Shown: positions 31,263 to 41,966, counted from the first letter of the stretch. The stretch: 64,000 bases of DNA from Picochlorum sp. 'celeri' (GCA_010909725.1 JAACMV010000014.1:744001-808000), one strand, 5' to 3'. Notes: generated by a model from the sequence alone, not told the origin. A program made the numbers and translations.

Positions 31263-32006
31263 CTACAGTGTCATCTGTTGAAGATCGATCAAGCCCGCAC
31301 TCTCCTTTGCGAGCTCAGATATCCCAATTCTCCCTCGCTGCTTGATAAATGCTGCGACACTTTTCATCTCCTCATCAGATATATAAATATATTTACCTCT
31401 ATCGTCCATAATTCCCGTGATTCTCTTGTCACCTTCCAGCTGCTTCACCTTTTCAATCACATCAGCAGTGCGAATTCCAAACTGTGCTGCCATGTCCTCC
31501 AAGGGAACCATCTTCTTCGTCTTGATGTACTCCACCATATTATTTAATAGTTCTTCTCCATCTTCTTTGGAAATAGCTTCTTCTCCAGCCTCCTGCATCG
31601 TAAACATATGCATCCATTTTTCTGCCTCTTCTTGCTCTTTTGCCTCCCTCTCCTGAGCTACACGAAGCATTTCGGCCCGCTGGGCCTCTTCCTGCGCCTC
31701 CCTTTCAGCATCCTTAGCAGCTCTTCTTTGTTCATATGCATCGCGGCGTGAAACTGGTTTCTGCTGCTCCTCCTCCAGTCGAGGCTCCTCCTCCTCCTCT
31801 TCGTCTTCCTCCAGGCCTCGTCGTCTAGCACCACCTCGCCTTCTACGCAGCCCAGCTCTCATTCTATTTGATCTATCAGCTAATTCATTTCTACCTGGTC
31901 CCTGATCAGATTGTAATTCCTCCTGGCTAGAGACACTTCGGGTTGCAACGATTGCAATTACAACCAGCGCAACAAGTGCCACTATAGCGACCACTAAAGG
32001 AATCAT
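31263..32006 (-). CDS. DDRGK1: DDRGK domain-containing protein 1 (UFM1 pathway)
   Basis: A single exon of 247 residues from the ATG before the membrane helix (MIPLVVAIVALVALVVIAIV). An Arg/Glu-rich coiled coil follows, then the winged-helix PCI-like DDRGK domain with the name-giving sequence GIMDDRGKYIYISDEEM. The family protein anchors the UFL1 ligase at the ER for UFMylation of ribosomes and ER-phagy. Length is shorter than animal forms (about 310) because the coiled coil is shorter. It is convergent with DUS1. Confidence 0.95.
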   Translation of the reverse strand: MIPLVVAIVALVALVVIAIVATRSVSSQEELQSDQGPGRNELADRSNRMRAGLRRRRGGARRRGLEEDEEEEEEPRLEEEQQKPVSRRDAYEQRRAAKDAEREAQEEAQRAEMLRVAQEREAKEQEEAEKWMHMFTMQEAGEEAISKEDGEELLNNMVEYIKTKKMVPLEDMAAQFGIRTADVIEKVKQLEGDKRITGIMDDRGKYIYISDEEMKSVAAFIKQRGRIGISELAKESAGLIDLQQMTL

Positions 32007-32384
32007 ATTGTTATTTCTGGTAATTTGTACTAAATAAATACGAACTAAATACAGTGTCCATGGATTACCGCTGTCTGTGTTGATCAAACGATGGGTGCAT
32101 GTTCAAAACAGGGCTGGTGATCTTGTTCATCTGAATCGTTCCGGCCATCCTGAACTATGGCATTCACCTCGATGCCTTTGTTGCCAGTGTCTTATAGTAT
32201 GCACTTGAATCATGCATGGCTGCCACTGTTGTCGCAGAGATTTTCCATATGGAAGTATGCATACTGAGTAGAGTGGTGGATGCTTTACATTTCAACTGTA
32301 TTCCAGAATGTACAAGTTTATTCATTCATACGTACGTATAAATTATTCACTCTTGCCTCCTACCTATCAGATACACTAGGAACA
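32007..32384. other. intergenic region upstream of DDRGK1
   Basis: About 380 bp between two minus-strand genes. It is AT-rich from 32290 on, with no supported ORF or repeat. It should contain the DDRGK1 promoter and the sulfotransferase 3' UTR. Confidence 0.4.
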
Positions 32385-33341
32385 CTATGACACAGTGATA
32401 TTCGAACAGAGATCCTCTTGCTTTAACACGTGTGATGAGATTCCAAAAAGGCAATAGTCAACAGCATAATGTCTCTCAAGGTCCTTCAATTGCTTCTCAG
32501 ATAGATCTGCTGCTGCAAAGGTAAAATTGTGAATTCCATACTCTGAATCTGAACGAGCTCTTGTTTTCTCCGAGGACCAACGAAAATCACAAGTGGTATG
32601 CGAATGACATGCTGAGAGACCCCCACAGAATGCTCTCTTCATCATGCGCCTTGATCGTTCCACAGGACCAATAAAAATCGAATCTAATCTATTCCTAAAA
32701 CTAATACGTGATTTGATGAAGTTAAACTGAGGCATTAGATGAGGATCAGCTTCTTCACCTTGGAGGACTCTTGATATGAAATGATCAAGGTGCTCTTTGG
32801 ATTGGTGTTCAGGCACAGAGGCTCTTCTGCGCTTCATAACTTCATGGTATCCGGATAAAAATCGCTCTATTGGATCTCTATAAAAGCTTATACACAGATA
32901 TTCCTCACATAGTTTCTTCAGATTGTAATGTTGTACTTCATTGTCACCAGTCCAAGCGCTGAAGACTCGAGCAGCCTCATAACCAAATACACGCCTGCAG
33001 TTATCTCTGAGGTTCTGGCCCTCTGAAGTGCCCCAGCTTTTGTAAATATGAATGTACGCGATTCTCAAGGGATCACATAACCAAAGTTCGTCCCATGGAA
33101 ATACATTTCCATGACGAATCTGTGAAGAATCACTCGAAAACTCGGCTTCCAAGGGGTATGGTCGACCACACTCAGAAAGCCTTCTCATGGAACGCCTTAC
33201 GATGCCATGTACACGGATTTGATTATGGCTATTATTTATGAAAACATGCGATAGGAGAAGTGCTGAGAAGAGAAATACAAAGATAATGAGGATGGTTATG
33301 AGTTGGTGCCCGCGGATAGTATCCGAAAGGTACTCGGGCAT
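32385..33341 (-). CDS. Golgi-type membrane sulfotransferase (Sulfotransfer_2-like)
   Basis: A single exon of 318 residues. It has a type II topology: short cytosolic head, one membrane helix (LITILIIFVFLFSALLLSHVF) and a luminal catalytic domain. The PAPS-binding motifs are visible: the 5'-phosphosulfate loop IAYIHIYKSWGTSEGQNLRD and the 3'-phosphate site CISFYRDPIERFLSGYHEVM. Several cysteines in the C-terminal third (CGGLSACHSHTTC) probably form disulfides. Such enzymes sulfate glycans, which suits sulfated cell-surface polysaccharides of algae; the acceptor is unknown. Confidence 0.8.
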   Translation of the reverse strand: MPEYLSDTIRGHQLITILIIFVFLFSALLLSHVFINNSHNQIRVHGIVRRSMRRLSECGRPYPLEAEFSSDSSQIRHGNVFPWDELWLCDPLRIAYIHIYKSWGTSEGQNLRDNCRRVFGYEAARVFSAWTGDNEVQHYNLKKLCEEYLCISFYRDPIERFLSGYHEVMKRRRASVPEHQSKEHLDHFISRVLQGEEADPHLMPQFNFIKSRISFRNRLDSIFIGPVERSRRMMKRAFCGGLSACHSHTTCDFRWSSEKTRARSDSEYGIHNFTFAAADLSEKQLKDLERHYAVDYCLFGISSHVLKQEDLCSNITVS

Positions 33342-33649
33342 CCTCCCCACTATCAACCTATCAGCATGGATTATTATTAGTTATGGACAAAACAATTTGA
33401 AAATAATCGCTCAGCAATGGTGCTTCTCACAGACGAGAAGGTATCCGTGGTCAAACATGGGATTCATCTTTCCCAGGTTCCAGTTGACCTAATCAGGATG
33501 AGTAGGCCGCCTGGCATGAGATTCTCATAAGGTCATGCAACATAACACTGGCCAGCTCGTTATCAATAGTCTACCCCCCGGTAGAATTAAGCTCATTTTG
33601 AACCTTGTTGGGTGACAGATCTGCGTCTGCCAGTCCTGGCCGTGCCAGC

Positions 33650-35302
33650 GTGACGTGTGTTTGGGTGTGTTTGTGGACGGAGCCGTTTGCCCATCTCCGC
33701 CGTTCCCGACGCACCCACGGGGCATACAAATCAAAATAGCCCCAAATCGGTCTCTGGCGACACCTGGCGCCTCCAGTTCTGGGTGCCCAAGGCGCCCGAT
33801 GTGTTCCGACCTGGTCGGGGAAGCTGGGGGAGAAGCTGCTGGCGTGCCCCATCCGACAAGGCCCGTGAGCGGCAGGTGGTGGCCTGTCCCGTGCCAGCCT
33901 GGCAAATTCAAATTTTGAATGTCACCGTGGATGGGCGTGGCCCCGTGCACAAACCAATTACCACGTGGATACTTTCAACCGGAAAAGAAATAATCTTTGA
34001 ATCTTTTGTGGACAGAGACAGGATGAGACGCTGCGTGAAACGAAGTGTGACACATGTGCTGGACGAGGTGCGTTTTTTGGAAAGTTTCGACAGAGGGCAT
34101 GGCATGTGCATCTGCGTGCTCCATATTGTTTGATAAGTATATTGTGATGTTTTGGGCGTGGGTTCGTGGTGGTTTGTGCGGGACTGGTGTGGTGCCTCCT
34201 CGAGGGTGCAGGCCGTTGGGCAGGGCAGGTTGGGAAGGGGGGAAGAAGGGTTGTTGTTAACCGCGGACGTGCTCCCGGGGTCCCCGACGAGTTGCGGTTT
34301 GAACCCACAGGTTGTATGGGGATCGCAGACTGACGCGACGTGGCTGTTTGTGTTGCAGGATACCACCATCATACCATCAGTGAGAACAACAAGGAGGTCG
34401 AGCAAGAGGCAGAGGGTTGCCGAAGCCAGCAGCGAGGATTCTGCCCTCACCTCCTCCATTCTGGTGCCCCACAACGGCGACAAGGCAGCGGTGGATGCGA
34501 CCACAAAGCAGCACGACATGGAGGCAGCCGAGAAGGCAGTGGTGACAGCCCTGGTGCGGTCCACCTGCCCCCAGGACGGTGGCTTGCCCGTGGTGAGCGC
34601 AGGCCGCCCAAGGAGGCTGTCTGCCAGGAGGACCAAGTACGAGTTGAGGGAGGAGGAGGACACGAGGATCGCGTCGGCCGAGGAGCAGCGCTCCCGTCAA
34701 GCATGCGCCACTCGCACCGCAGGCAGCGGTGTGAACCATGCCCAGGTGGTGGCAGCAGCAGAGAGCCTGGTGCTGTTGAAGCACACAGTCCCCTCCAAGC
34801 GGGGATCCAAGCGGGGGTCCAAGGCCAGGTCCAAGGTGCCCGAAACAAGCTCCATGTGGTCCAACCTCGACCTCCTGGCGACGGCTGCCTGCGACATGAG
34901 CGGGGCCCAACGGGCCACCAGGCGTGGGTTGAGGTCCAGATCGTAGGCACCTCCCACAGGCCACCCCCCTGCCCTACGGTCCTTCTGTGGTCTTCTGTGG
35001 ACAAACAGGACGAGATCGAGATGATACATAGTACAGGAGAACATCGAAGGAAGAAGAAATAGAAACTCAACACTGGACCAGAAGAGGAGAATAGTCTGAT
35101 GGAATGATACAGCACTGAAAACTCTTGCACCGTGTGAACATTTGATAGATTTGATAGATTTGATAGATTTGATTGATGGGCCTATTTCTTTGGTCTGTTT
35201 GGTTTTATTTGCTCGTGATGCAATACCGACGTATTGAACACGCATGAATGCTTTATAAAGGTTGAAACCTGTAACAACAAAAACAACAGCAGCAGCAGCA
35301 TC
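33650..35302 (+). repeat. 1.65 kb GC-rich dispersed repeat, copy A
   Basis: This block matches 46842-48487 at roughly 97-98 percent over its whole length, in direct orientation, offset about 13.2 kb. It is clearly more GC-rich than its surroundings. The left edge lies near 33650, where similarity fades in T/G-rich sequence; the right edge is an (AAC)n(AGC)n simple-sequence tail near 35275-35302. Near 35140-35175 it holds a 9 bp GATAGATTT minisatellite, one unit longer than in copy B. No terminal inverted repeats, LTRs or clear target-site duplication were seen. Confidence 0.95.
33657..34946 (+). CDS. two-exon ORF inside repeat copy A, unknown basic protein
   Basis: Exon 1 (33657-34067) and exon 2 (34359-34946) join in phase 0 across a 291 nt GTGCGT-TTGCAG intron to about 332 residues. 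No in-frame ATG lies near the 5' end, so the start is unknown or missing. The first exon reads GDTWRLQFWVPKAPDVF and TWILSTGKEIIFESFV; the second is rich in Arg, Ser, Ala and Thr with basic clusters (RTTRRSSKRQRV, KRGSKRGSKARSK) like a nuclear protein. Compared with copy B, neither exon has an indel in about 1 kb, whereas the intron has four. No known family. A long minus-strand ORF over the same DNA is not frame-conserved. Confidence 0.45.
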
Positions 35303-35413
35303 ACACCACTAGGCCTGCAGGCCAGGGGAAATCTGGCCGTTGGCTCGGTCATGTATCTGTAATTGTCATATAGACATTTTGCATATTACACAAATGTACA
35401 ATTGATTCAAAAT

Positions 35414-36861
35414 TTATCCCACGATGTTTGGCCTGCACTGAGGAGTCAAACAGCTTTGGTCATTGAACATTTGTCCTGTTGTCAACTTATTCTCACAGCA
35501 TTTTCTGCAGTTTTGCTGCGATGCACAGCTTGCTCCAAGCACCGGTGTGGATGGTGACTGACCAAATGGAGAGCATTGTTGTGTCAAGCAAGATGGATCA
35601 TTTCTCCACGTGCCCTGGATAAACTTTCTCTGGCAGCATGACCTGCAATCTGCTGTTGAGCTGCACTGACTGCCGAGTGGAGGTGGACTTGGTGGTGGAC
35701 TAGGCTTTGGTGCTGGGGGTGGAGGCAAAAATGGCGAGCACTGTGGTGTGAAGCATGAAGCATCATTTCTCATTGTTCCTTTGGTAGCCTTTGAGAAACA
35801 GCAATCTCTGCATGCTGGTCCAGTTGATGCACATTCTGCTCCAGGTGTTGGATTAGGCGGTGCCACAAATGGAGAGCATTCATACGTGAAACAGCTCCCA
35901 TCAGAAGTAATGGTTCCCGTGAGAAGTTTCTTCTCACAGCATGATCTGCAATTTGAGGGTCCAGTGGAAGAACATTGTGAGCCCAGTGGACTCGGAGGAG
36001 GAGAGGGGGTCACACATCCTCCGTTACAGCTACAAATCTGACCCACAGATGCCTTCTGAAACACTGGTGCCGTCACCTGCTGCACTGGCTTGGGCGATAT
36101 TTTTGAACACTGACCACCTGACACAGAGCAAGTACCATCACTGTACTGCACCAATGATGGATCACTCGAACTTCCAGAAATGACTAGTCCTTCAGGACCA
36201 CCAATATATATATTAGTGGTCGAGGTCTGAGCAATATTGGCATTCTGCAACACCTGGTTCAAAGAAACAGGCCCTGCACCCTGCTGAGCAGTAACCTGAG
36301 CAGAACCTAGTGCCCCAATGATGCTCAAGGCTCCCGTCGACTGCTGCGAAATCACAGCAAATGAGTTTGAATTATCAAGACCGACAGTAATATCTCCGCT
36401 GTACCCTATGGTCTGGATATTAAGGGCACTCGAGTTGAGCCCACTCACAACAGTCAAAGCACCAGGACCAGACTGTGAAATTGTGTCCAGCACATCAGAT
36501 GGCATCGTCACTTGAATCCCAACAGGAGAAGAGCTCTTAAATATACCAGTGTTCTCAATATTCAAACTTCCATCCTACATAATATGATACAATGGGGTCA
36601 TATTGGCGTCAGAAAGGAATAACACTGATTCTACCCTACCTTGACATAAGCATTCAAGTTCTTCGTCACAGCCGAGTCCCCAACGAACTCAACCGAATAC
36701 TTTGATGGATCAGATGATGGAATAACAGTCACCTGAGCAGGACCACATTGTCTAATGCTGTTAAATGCGTTCAGATTCCAGACCGTGTTCGCAGACACGG
36801 CGCTCACAAAAGCATGCACAAGCATGCATAGCATGAGATATCTTGTCTCTAATAGTCTCAT
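35414..36861 (-). CDS. secreted GIN-like beta-helix protein with four six-cysteine modules (2 exons)
   Basis: Exons 36861-36640 and 36574-35414 join in phase 0 to 460 residues. A signal peptide (MRLLETRYLMLCMLVHAFVS, cleaved near AVSA) is followed by about 200 residues resembling the repetitive beta GIN/DUF2807 fold (FNSIRQCGPAQVTVIPSSDP; GIQVTMPSDVLDTISQSGPG). Then come four cysteine modules of about 40 residues separated by Pro-rich linkers (PPPAPKPSPPPSPPP), each C-x(5-8)-C-x2-CC-x(12-15)-C-x3-C, for example CSSTADCRSCCQRKF. Pro-rich linkers suggest a cell-wall or extracellular matrix protein. A second gene at 60900-61695 carries the same modules. Confidence 0.8.
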
Positions 36862-37111
36862 TTTTAAACCCTTCACATATAAACACAGTGAAAAGATTAG
36901 AAATGATGAAAAAGTCTTACAAGCATGTGTGGATAGATTCCATCTAAAAGACAAAAGGCCGCGTTGTCCCATCCAAGAAATGACACTCTCTCAGAAACCT
37001 GTGCCACCACCAGGAAACTCAATGGCTTTGACGCTTTTGCCCTTGCATGGCATTCTGAAAACAAAGAAACGAAATTATTTTGAATATATAGATGATTAGA
37101 GTGTGTTTATT

Positions 37112-38802
37112 ATGCCTTTGATACTCGAGCCGTTCTCAACAGTGTTTTCAATTTCTGATTATCAATGCCAGTCCACTAGTTCCACTACAGACGAGTCAAA
37201 TGAGGAAGAAGCAGCACACATTGGTGCATCTATTAGCGAGGAAATCTCCTCTTTGACTCTGGATGCATATGATGCGCCTGGAGCTGAATCGACACGTTCA
37301 AATGACGATGCGTTGGAGCCATGTGCCGGCAGGAAAACCTGTGTGACGTGCGGTATAGTAGCTTTTGAAGATGATTTAGAGCAAAGAATTCATTTTAAGA
37401 CTGATTGGCATCGATTTAATGTGAAGTTGAGGGCACTGAACAAAAAGCCAGTGCTGAAGGAGGAGGATTTCAATGCTCTGGTTGAGCAAGGAGGAGGAGG
37501 CTTGGATGATGACGTTGGTTCTATATCAGGTAGTGATGACGACGTATCTGATGATGATGATGAATTGGATAGGGTGCAAGACGCCAGTCTGTTGGCTCCA
37601 TATATTACATTTCGAGTCAGGAGTATACGTGATGGTACAACAGAGTGTAGGCTGGCAGTCTGGAAGTGCTTGCTCATGCCATCGTCATCTCGAGGCGACC
37701 ATGCGAAGAACTTGGATCCTATAGAATGTGTACAGAGACTTGTGGGGATGAAGAAAGAGGCACAGCAATGGGCTGTGATTATGTTCCAAGGAGGTCATTT
37801 TGCAGCATGTGTGTACTCTATTGAGAGCCCGTCTGAAAATGTATTGCAACGCACTGATAAAGCGAGTCACGAGATTGCTGAACTTTCTATGACGGAAATT
37901 GCACACAAATCATTTCATAGATATGTTGTTAGGGCAAAAGCAGGAGGTAAACAATCTGATAAGGATGCTACAGGTAAAGTTGCAAAATCTGCTGGATCTC
38001 GATTGAGGAGGTATAATGAGGCCATGCTGAACAGGCAAGTTGTGGAGACGTTGGACGCGTGGAAAGATAATCTTTCGAACTGCAATTTGATTTTTGTATC
38101 GTGTCCTGGTTCAAATAGACTGGTACTTTTTGGTGGAGATGCACCCCCTTTGGACAAGAATGATGAGAGGATTCGAAAGGTCCCCTTTATGACTCGGCGT
38201 CCTACGATTTCAGAAACTAAACGAGTGGTCCGTACGTTGCTTACAATGTACAAGTATACTCCCAATCAAATTCATCGGGAAGACAAAGTCGAACGAAAAG
38301 AGGAACATGTTGAATCTCACAAGCCTGACACGGAGGAGCGCCGGAGGGCTGAAAAGTTGGAGCTTCAAAAGCAGCAGCTCATGGCTCAAGAGAGAAATAA
38401 GAAGAAGAAGGAAAGAAGAAAGGAACAAAAACGTGCATCAAGGATGAAGGAAACTCAACTAAAAGAGGGAGAGGGCACGAAGGAAAAAGGAGAAGAAGAG
38501 CCAAAGGCTGATAGCTTGGATGCAGCATTGAAAAGTCTCGCTGCTGCCGCGTCCGAGTCGACCATGAAAAGGTATGATGTACAGTTATGTTCTTTTGTGA
38601 GATTTAAGTACTCCATACTATTATTATCTATCTACCCTGCAGATCAATGGCAGATCAAAAGAAGCCCCCTCAATCAAAAGAAAAGGCACGTTCAAAGAAA
38701 AACTCAGAAAGTATTGCGACGAGACGAGAAAAGCTAGCAGCTGCGGCAGAAGCTCGAGCGAAAGCTTTAGCAGCAGCTTCATCAAGTCAAAAGCTGTGGT
38801 AA
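37112..38802 (+). CDS. VMS1: Vms1/ANKZF1-type peptidyl-tRNA hydrolase of ribosome quality control (2 exons)
   Basis: Exons 37112-38571 and 38643-38802 join in phase to 539 residues. An N-terminal C2H2 finger (CVTCGIVAFEDDLEQRIHF, ending in His) binds the 60S subunit. The catalytic release-factor-like domain follows with the Gln-containing loop RAKAGGKQSDKD and the GSxxRRxNE-type signature SAGSRLRRYNEAML. A C-terminal helix reads RREKLAAAAEAR, an exact fit to the p97/Cdc48-binding VIM consensus RX5AAX2R. The enzyme frees nascent chains from tRNA on stalled 60S subunits. Ankyrin repeats are absent. A GTAAGC just at the stop could be a donor to a further exon; the simple end is preferred. Confidence 0.92.
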
Positions 38803-39001
38803 GCCGAGTATGTGTCATGCATGCAGGTGGACGATGGCATGACGTTGATCCATGTCATTGTCAGGATGTCAGCCATTCTCGGAGCAGGCCTCCTCGTCTT
38901 GACAACAATTCGTCAAAAATATTGAACAGTACTTACGTACATCTCGGATATTTAAATTATAAAAGACTCTATCCAGCATCAGAAGTTGAATCGAGGGTAC
39001 T

Positions 39002-39970
39002 CTAGTCAGCTTTTGGCCCACCTTCTCCACGCTGTTGAATCCATTCCTCAGTCCCAGTTGTCCTCCCTGGCAGATTTGCCTCACTATCCCTCGTCTCGCG
39101 CACCATGGATAGTCGATCCTTCTCATCCTGTCTCTCTAGAATCTTTATTTCATCATGGGAGTATCCTTCCCGCAGAACTCGCGTGTATACATCGCAGCAT
39201 ATTGCCGCCACAGCATTCTCTTCATCTGTTCGAGTTACATACCGCCGTGTTACATCTGCCACAGTATCAAGATCAACACCCACACACAGGTCTACTTTCT
39301 TCCCCCATCCCTCTTCATACAACAATGGCTTGTCTACAATCCCTTCACAGGGATCCACATGAACCCAAACACCTTCTTCCTGTAACAAGACTTCATTCCA
39401 CACATGATCTTTAAAATCCACAACCAATCGAACCTTATATCCCGTAGCCCTGCAACAAAGTCCAAAGCAATTGGACCATTCCCCACAGCGTCCCTTCTTT
39501 GTTTCAAGTAACTTTGTCGCATCATTGTACCGAGGAAACCTGATTGCATTTCCACACATGCCACATTGATACAGCTCTGTCCTGCTTGCACCACCATCAT
39601 GCTGCTCTTCCACTGATGCTGGCACCACGCCCTTCAACGATGTCGAACCCATACAGTAGTCACACGCAGGTGCATTCACCCACTGGAAAAATTCCCGTTT
39701 AAACCATCCACACAGTTCCTCTAGCAAGGACCTTTCCTCAGTCAACCCTTGACCCTCTTTCGAAAGGGTACTCACGCGCTCATACGCCTTTCTATTCAAC
39801 TCATCAATTGGGATTAAACTCAATGCTATACCAACCGCATCCTCGTATGCAGCCACCTTGCGTAATCCATCGTCGATGGCTCTTCGCAAAGCAACACATT
39901 CCTGCTGAATTCCCAAGGCAACGAGTTCCTGCCCTGCTATTTCAATCTGAGCATTCTTCTTCACATTCAT
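39002..39970 (-). CDS. PNG1: peptide:N-glycanase (PNGase, NGLY1/PNG1 type)
   Basis: A single exon of 322 residues with the transglutaminase-like fold. A zinc site comes from two CxxC pairs (CDYCMGS and CGMCGN). The catalytic triad is visible: Cys in KKGRCGEWSNCF, His in FKDHVWNEV and Asp in VHVDPCEG. It removes N-glycans from misfolded glycoproteins during ER-associated degradation. There is no PUB or PAW domain, as in yeast and plant forms. It is convergent with the Vms1 gene 200 bp away; both enzymes work with p97/Cdc48. Confidence 0.95.
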   Translation of the reverse strand: MNVKKNAQIEIAGQELVALGIQQECVALRRAIDDGLRKVAAYEDAVGIALSLIPIDELNRKAYERVSTLSKEGQGLTEERSLLEELCGWFKREFFQWVNAPACDYCMGSTSLKGVVPASVEEQHDGGASRTELYQCGMCGNAIRFPRYNDATKLLETKKGRCGEWSNCFGLCCRATGYKVRLVVDFKDHVWNEVLLQEEGVWVHVDPCEGIVDKPLLYEEGWGKKVDLCVGVDLDTVADVTRRYVTRTDEENAVAAICCDVYTRVLREGYSHDEIKILERQDEKDRLSMVRETRDSEANLPGRTTGTEEWIQQRGEGGPKAD

Positions 39971-39989
39971 AATTATTACAATAAAGAAA

Positions 39990-41342
39990 TTAATGGTGGT
40001 GTGCGTCGAGAAAAGCAGTACCGAGGTGATGCATGGTCACCTCACCTGAGGTCACCTCACCCAACTCTTCCAAAGATTCAACCACTTTGATCTTTCTTCC
40101 AGCTTTCTTCGATACAAACGGCCTCATAAACGCTAAAATAGCTTTTAAGAATCTAGAAGGTCTGACGAGGATGACATACTGTACATTCTTCCTGAAAGGT
40201 CTTGGCAGTGTCTGATACGCCCCCATGATCCAAAATGTGGGAAGCTTGGCCTTTTCTGCCGTAAACACAATCACATAATCCCCAGCAGACACAACTGGCT
40301 CCAAGTGGGTCTTCACATATGTCAATGCAGACGATTTCATTCGAGGAGGCACAGCATCAGCATCCAACACAATCACAGGCCTCCCCAATGCATCAATGCC
40401 TTCTTCATACACCAATCCTTTGAATGTCGACTCCCACTCCTCGCCCATATCAACAACTCTCCTCGTATGACTGGCCACCGTCGCACCAGCAATATCCCCA
40501 GCGGCGGCAGCATCATCATCATCTTTGGCATGATTTGTATCCTCTTTGGCATCCCCTCCATCCTCAGTATCTTTGGCATCATCAATCTGAAGATTCTGAG
40601 CACCCTCCTCTGCAGATATAGCCACTATATCATCACGCAGTTCCTCCTCCTCGTGATCATCATCACGCAGTTCCTCTTGTTCCTCCTCCTCCTCCTGCAG
40701 TGCATGGGCTGTCCCTGCCAATGACCGAGGACTCGTCACCGACGGCGATGGACACGCAGATGAACCAGCTGGTATAGAATCCGCCGTCATCCTCCTCTCA
40801 TCCTGAGACATGACCACCATGCGAACCTCCACCCGCCCTCCCACCACCCCAACCCTCACATCAACATGTTCCTCCTCCTCCCCCTCCTCCTCTTCTTCCC
40901 GCACAAACGACGACGGTGCCGCATCCAACGATCCTCGCTCACCAATCGCATCCTCCTCTTCAATCATCACCCCAGACACCCCCATCTCCTCATACACAGA
41001 CTTGTCATCCTTCTCAGCATTCATGGAACTGGCTATAGACCTCTGATCAAAATCCCCCCTCTTCTTCACCCCAGCCCAATGAAGAGAATCCAAACCAGGT
41101 GCACTGTAATCCTGATTTGCAAATGGCTTATCACCCTGTTCCGCCGGATCCATTGTCGATACCTCCGTGTCCGTCCCAATCGTAGACACCCGCGGTGACA
41201 TGGCAACCTCAGAATTCACACCACCAATAACATTCAGACTACCAGTGCTTTTCATATTGTCCTCCAGAGTCCCTTCTTCTTCCTGCTGCTGCTGCCCAAC
41301 GTGATCTCCGTCATTTGTCGCGTTCGAGGTTGTATGACTCAT
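39990..41342 (-). CDS. CRAL-TRIO (Sec14-like, CRAL_TRIO_2) protein with long acidic N-terminus
   Basis: A single exon of 450 residues. The first 290 residues are low-complexity and acidic (Glu/Asp/Gln runs). The C-terminal 155 residues form a compact CRAL-TRIO_2 domain like those of GDAP2 and RhoGAP1-type proteins: YEEGIDALGRPVIVLDADAV, GDYVIVFTAEKAKLPTFWIM and VQYVILVRPSRFLKAILAFM, ending with KIKVVESLEELGEV. Such domains bind lipids or small hydrophobic ligands. No membrane anchor. Its 3' end lies 20 bp upstream of the PNGase start on the same strand. Confidence 0.82.
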   Translation of the reverse strand: MSHTTSNATNDGDHVGQQQQEEEGTLEDNMKSTGSLNVIGGVNSEVAMSPRVSTIGTDTEVSTMDPAEQGDKPFANQDYSAPGLDSLHWAGVKKRGDFDQRSIASSMNAEKDDKSVYEEMGVSGVMIEEEDAIGERGSLDAAPSSFVREEEEEGEEEEHVDVRVGVVGGRVEVRMVVMSQDERRMTADSIPAGSSACPSPSVTSPRSLAGTAHALQEEEEEQEELRDDDHEEEELRDDIVAISAEEGAQNLQIDDAKDTEDGGDAKEDTNHAKDDDDAAAAGDIAGATVASHTRRVVDMGEEWESTFKGLVYEEGIDALGRPVIVLDADAVPPRMKSSALTYVKTHLEPVVSAGDYVIVFTAEKAKLPTFWIMGAYQTLPRPFRKNVQYVILVRPSRFLKAILAFMRPFVSKKAGRKIKVVESLEELGEVTSGEVTMHHLGTAFLDAHHH

Positions 41343-41573
41343 ATCGGCTACTATCAACAACAATTAGTGCTATATAAATACAATGAAAGGGATATATGAA
41401 TTACTATCGCACCCCAGTGGGCCATCCAAACAGAAACCATCCAACGACTGAGAGAGTTCCCAGGCCCTTCTCCATGCCAGAGTAGTACGACGACTTGGCG
41501 CAAAGATAGAACAAGTATTACATCATTCCCAATACCTATATACTATATATATCAGAAGAACAGGAAAATATGC

Positions 41574-41966
41574 TTACTTCTTCTTTCCCTGCTGCTGCTT
41601 CTTCTTCCCAGCAGCCTTGGCTGCTGCCAACTCCTTGGCCTTTTGCAGCTTGAGCACCTTCTTCACAATCTTCTGCTCCTCCACAAGGAATGCACGAACA
41701 ATCCTCTCCCTCACAACTCCAGCAGCCAAGTGCCCTCCATACGCACGATGCACCGTCTTGTTCTTCTTGCTAATCTTTTTCAATGTATTTGGACGCACAG
41801 CTGGCAATCCATGAAGACGCTGACCAGACACTGGGCAGGTTGGGTGTGACACCTTTTTCTTTAAAGTCAAATACTGCAATTTCCCTCCTGGAGTCCTCAC
41901 AATTCTCTGCTTATTCGACTTGGTCGCGTAGCTATGCCTACGGCGATAGGTCAGTCTCTGAACCAT
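41574..41966 (-). CDS. RPL34: cytosolic 60S ribosomal protein eL34
   Basis: A single exon of 130 residues. It begins [20 protein letters not shown] and contains [30 protein letters not shown] and [20 protein letters not shown], all diagnostic. The tail is Lys/Gln-rich. It is a eukaryote/archaea-specific component of the large subunit. No intron is seen, unlike many ribosomal protein genes. Confidence 0.97.
   Translation of the reverse strand: MVQRLTYRRRHSYATKSNKQRIVRTPGGKLQYLTLKKKVSHPTCPVSGQRLHGLPAVRPNTLKKISKKNKTVHRAYGGHLAAGVVRERIVRAFLVEEQKIVKKVLKLQKAKELAAAKAAGKKKQQQGKKK

Noticed and set aside
25940..31920. Shared SQEELQS peptide in DDRGK1 and the coiled-coil protein at 25578-26233
   Set aside because: Seven residues in charged, low-complexity regions after a hydrophobic segment; too short to imply homology.
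33908..34663. 251-codon minus-strand ORF across repeat copy A (and its 254-codon partner at 47100-47864)
   Set aside because: It runs through the intron region where the copies differ by several indels, so the two versions lose frame with each other locally. The plus-strand exons contain no indels. High GC alone explains the long antisense frame.
40600..40900. Possible triplet-repeat expansion in the CRAL-TRIO gene
   Set aside because: The Glu/Asp-coding runs are interrupted and mixed in codon use, normal for an acidic disordered region.
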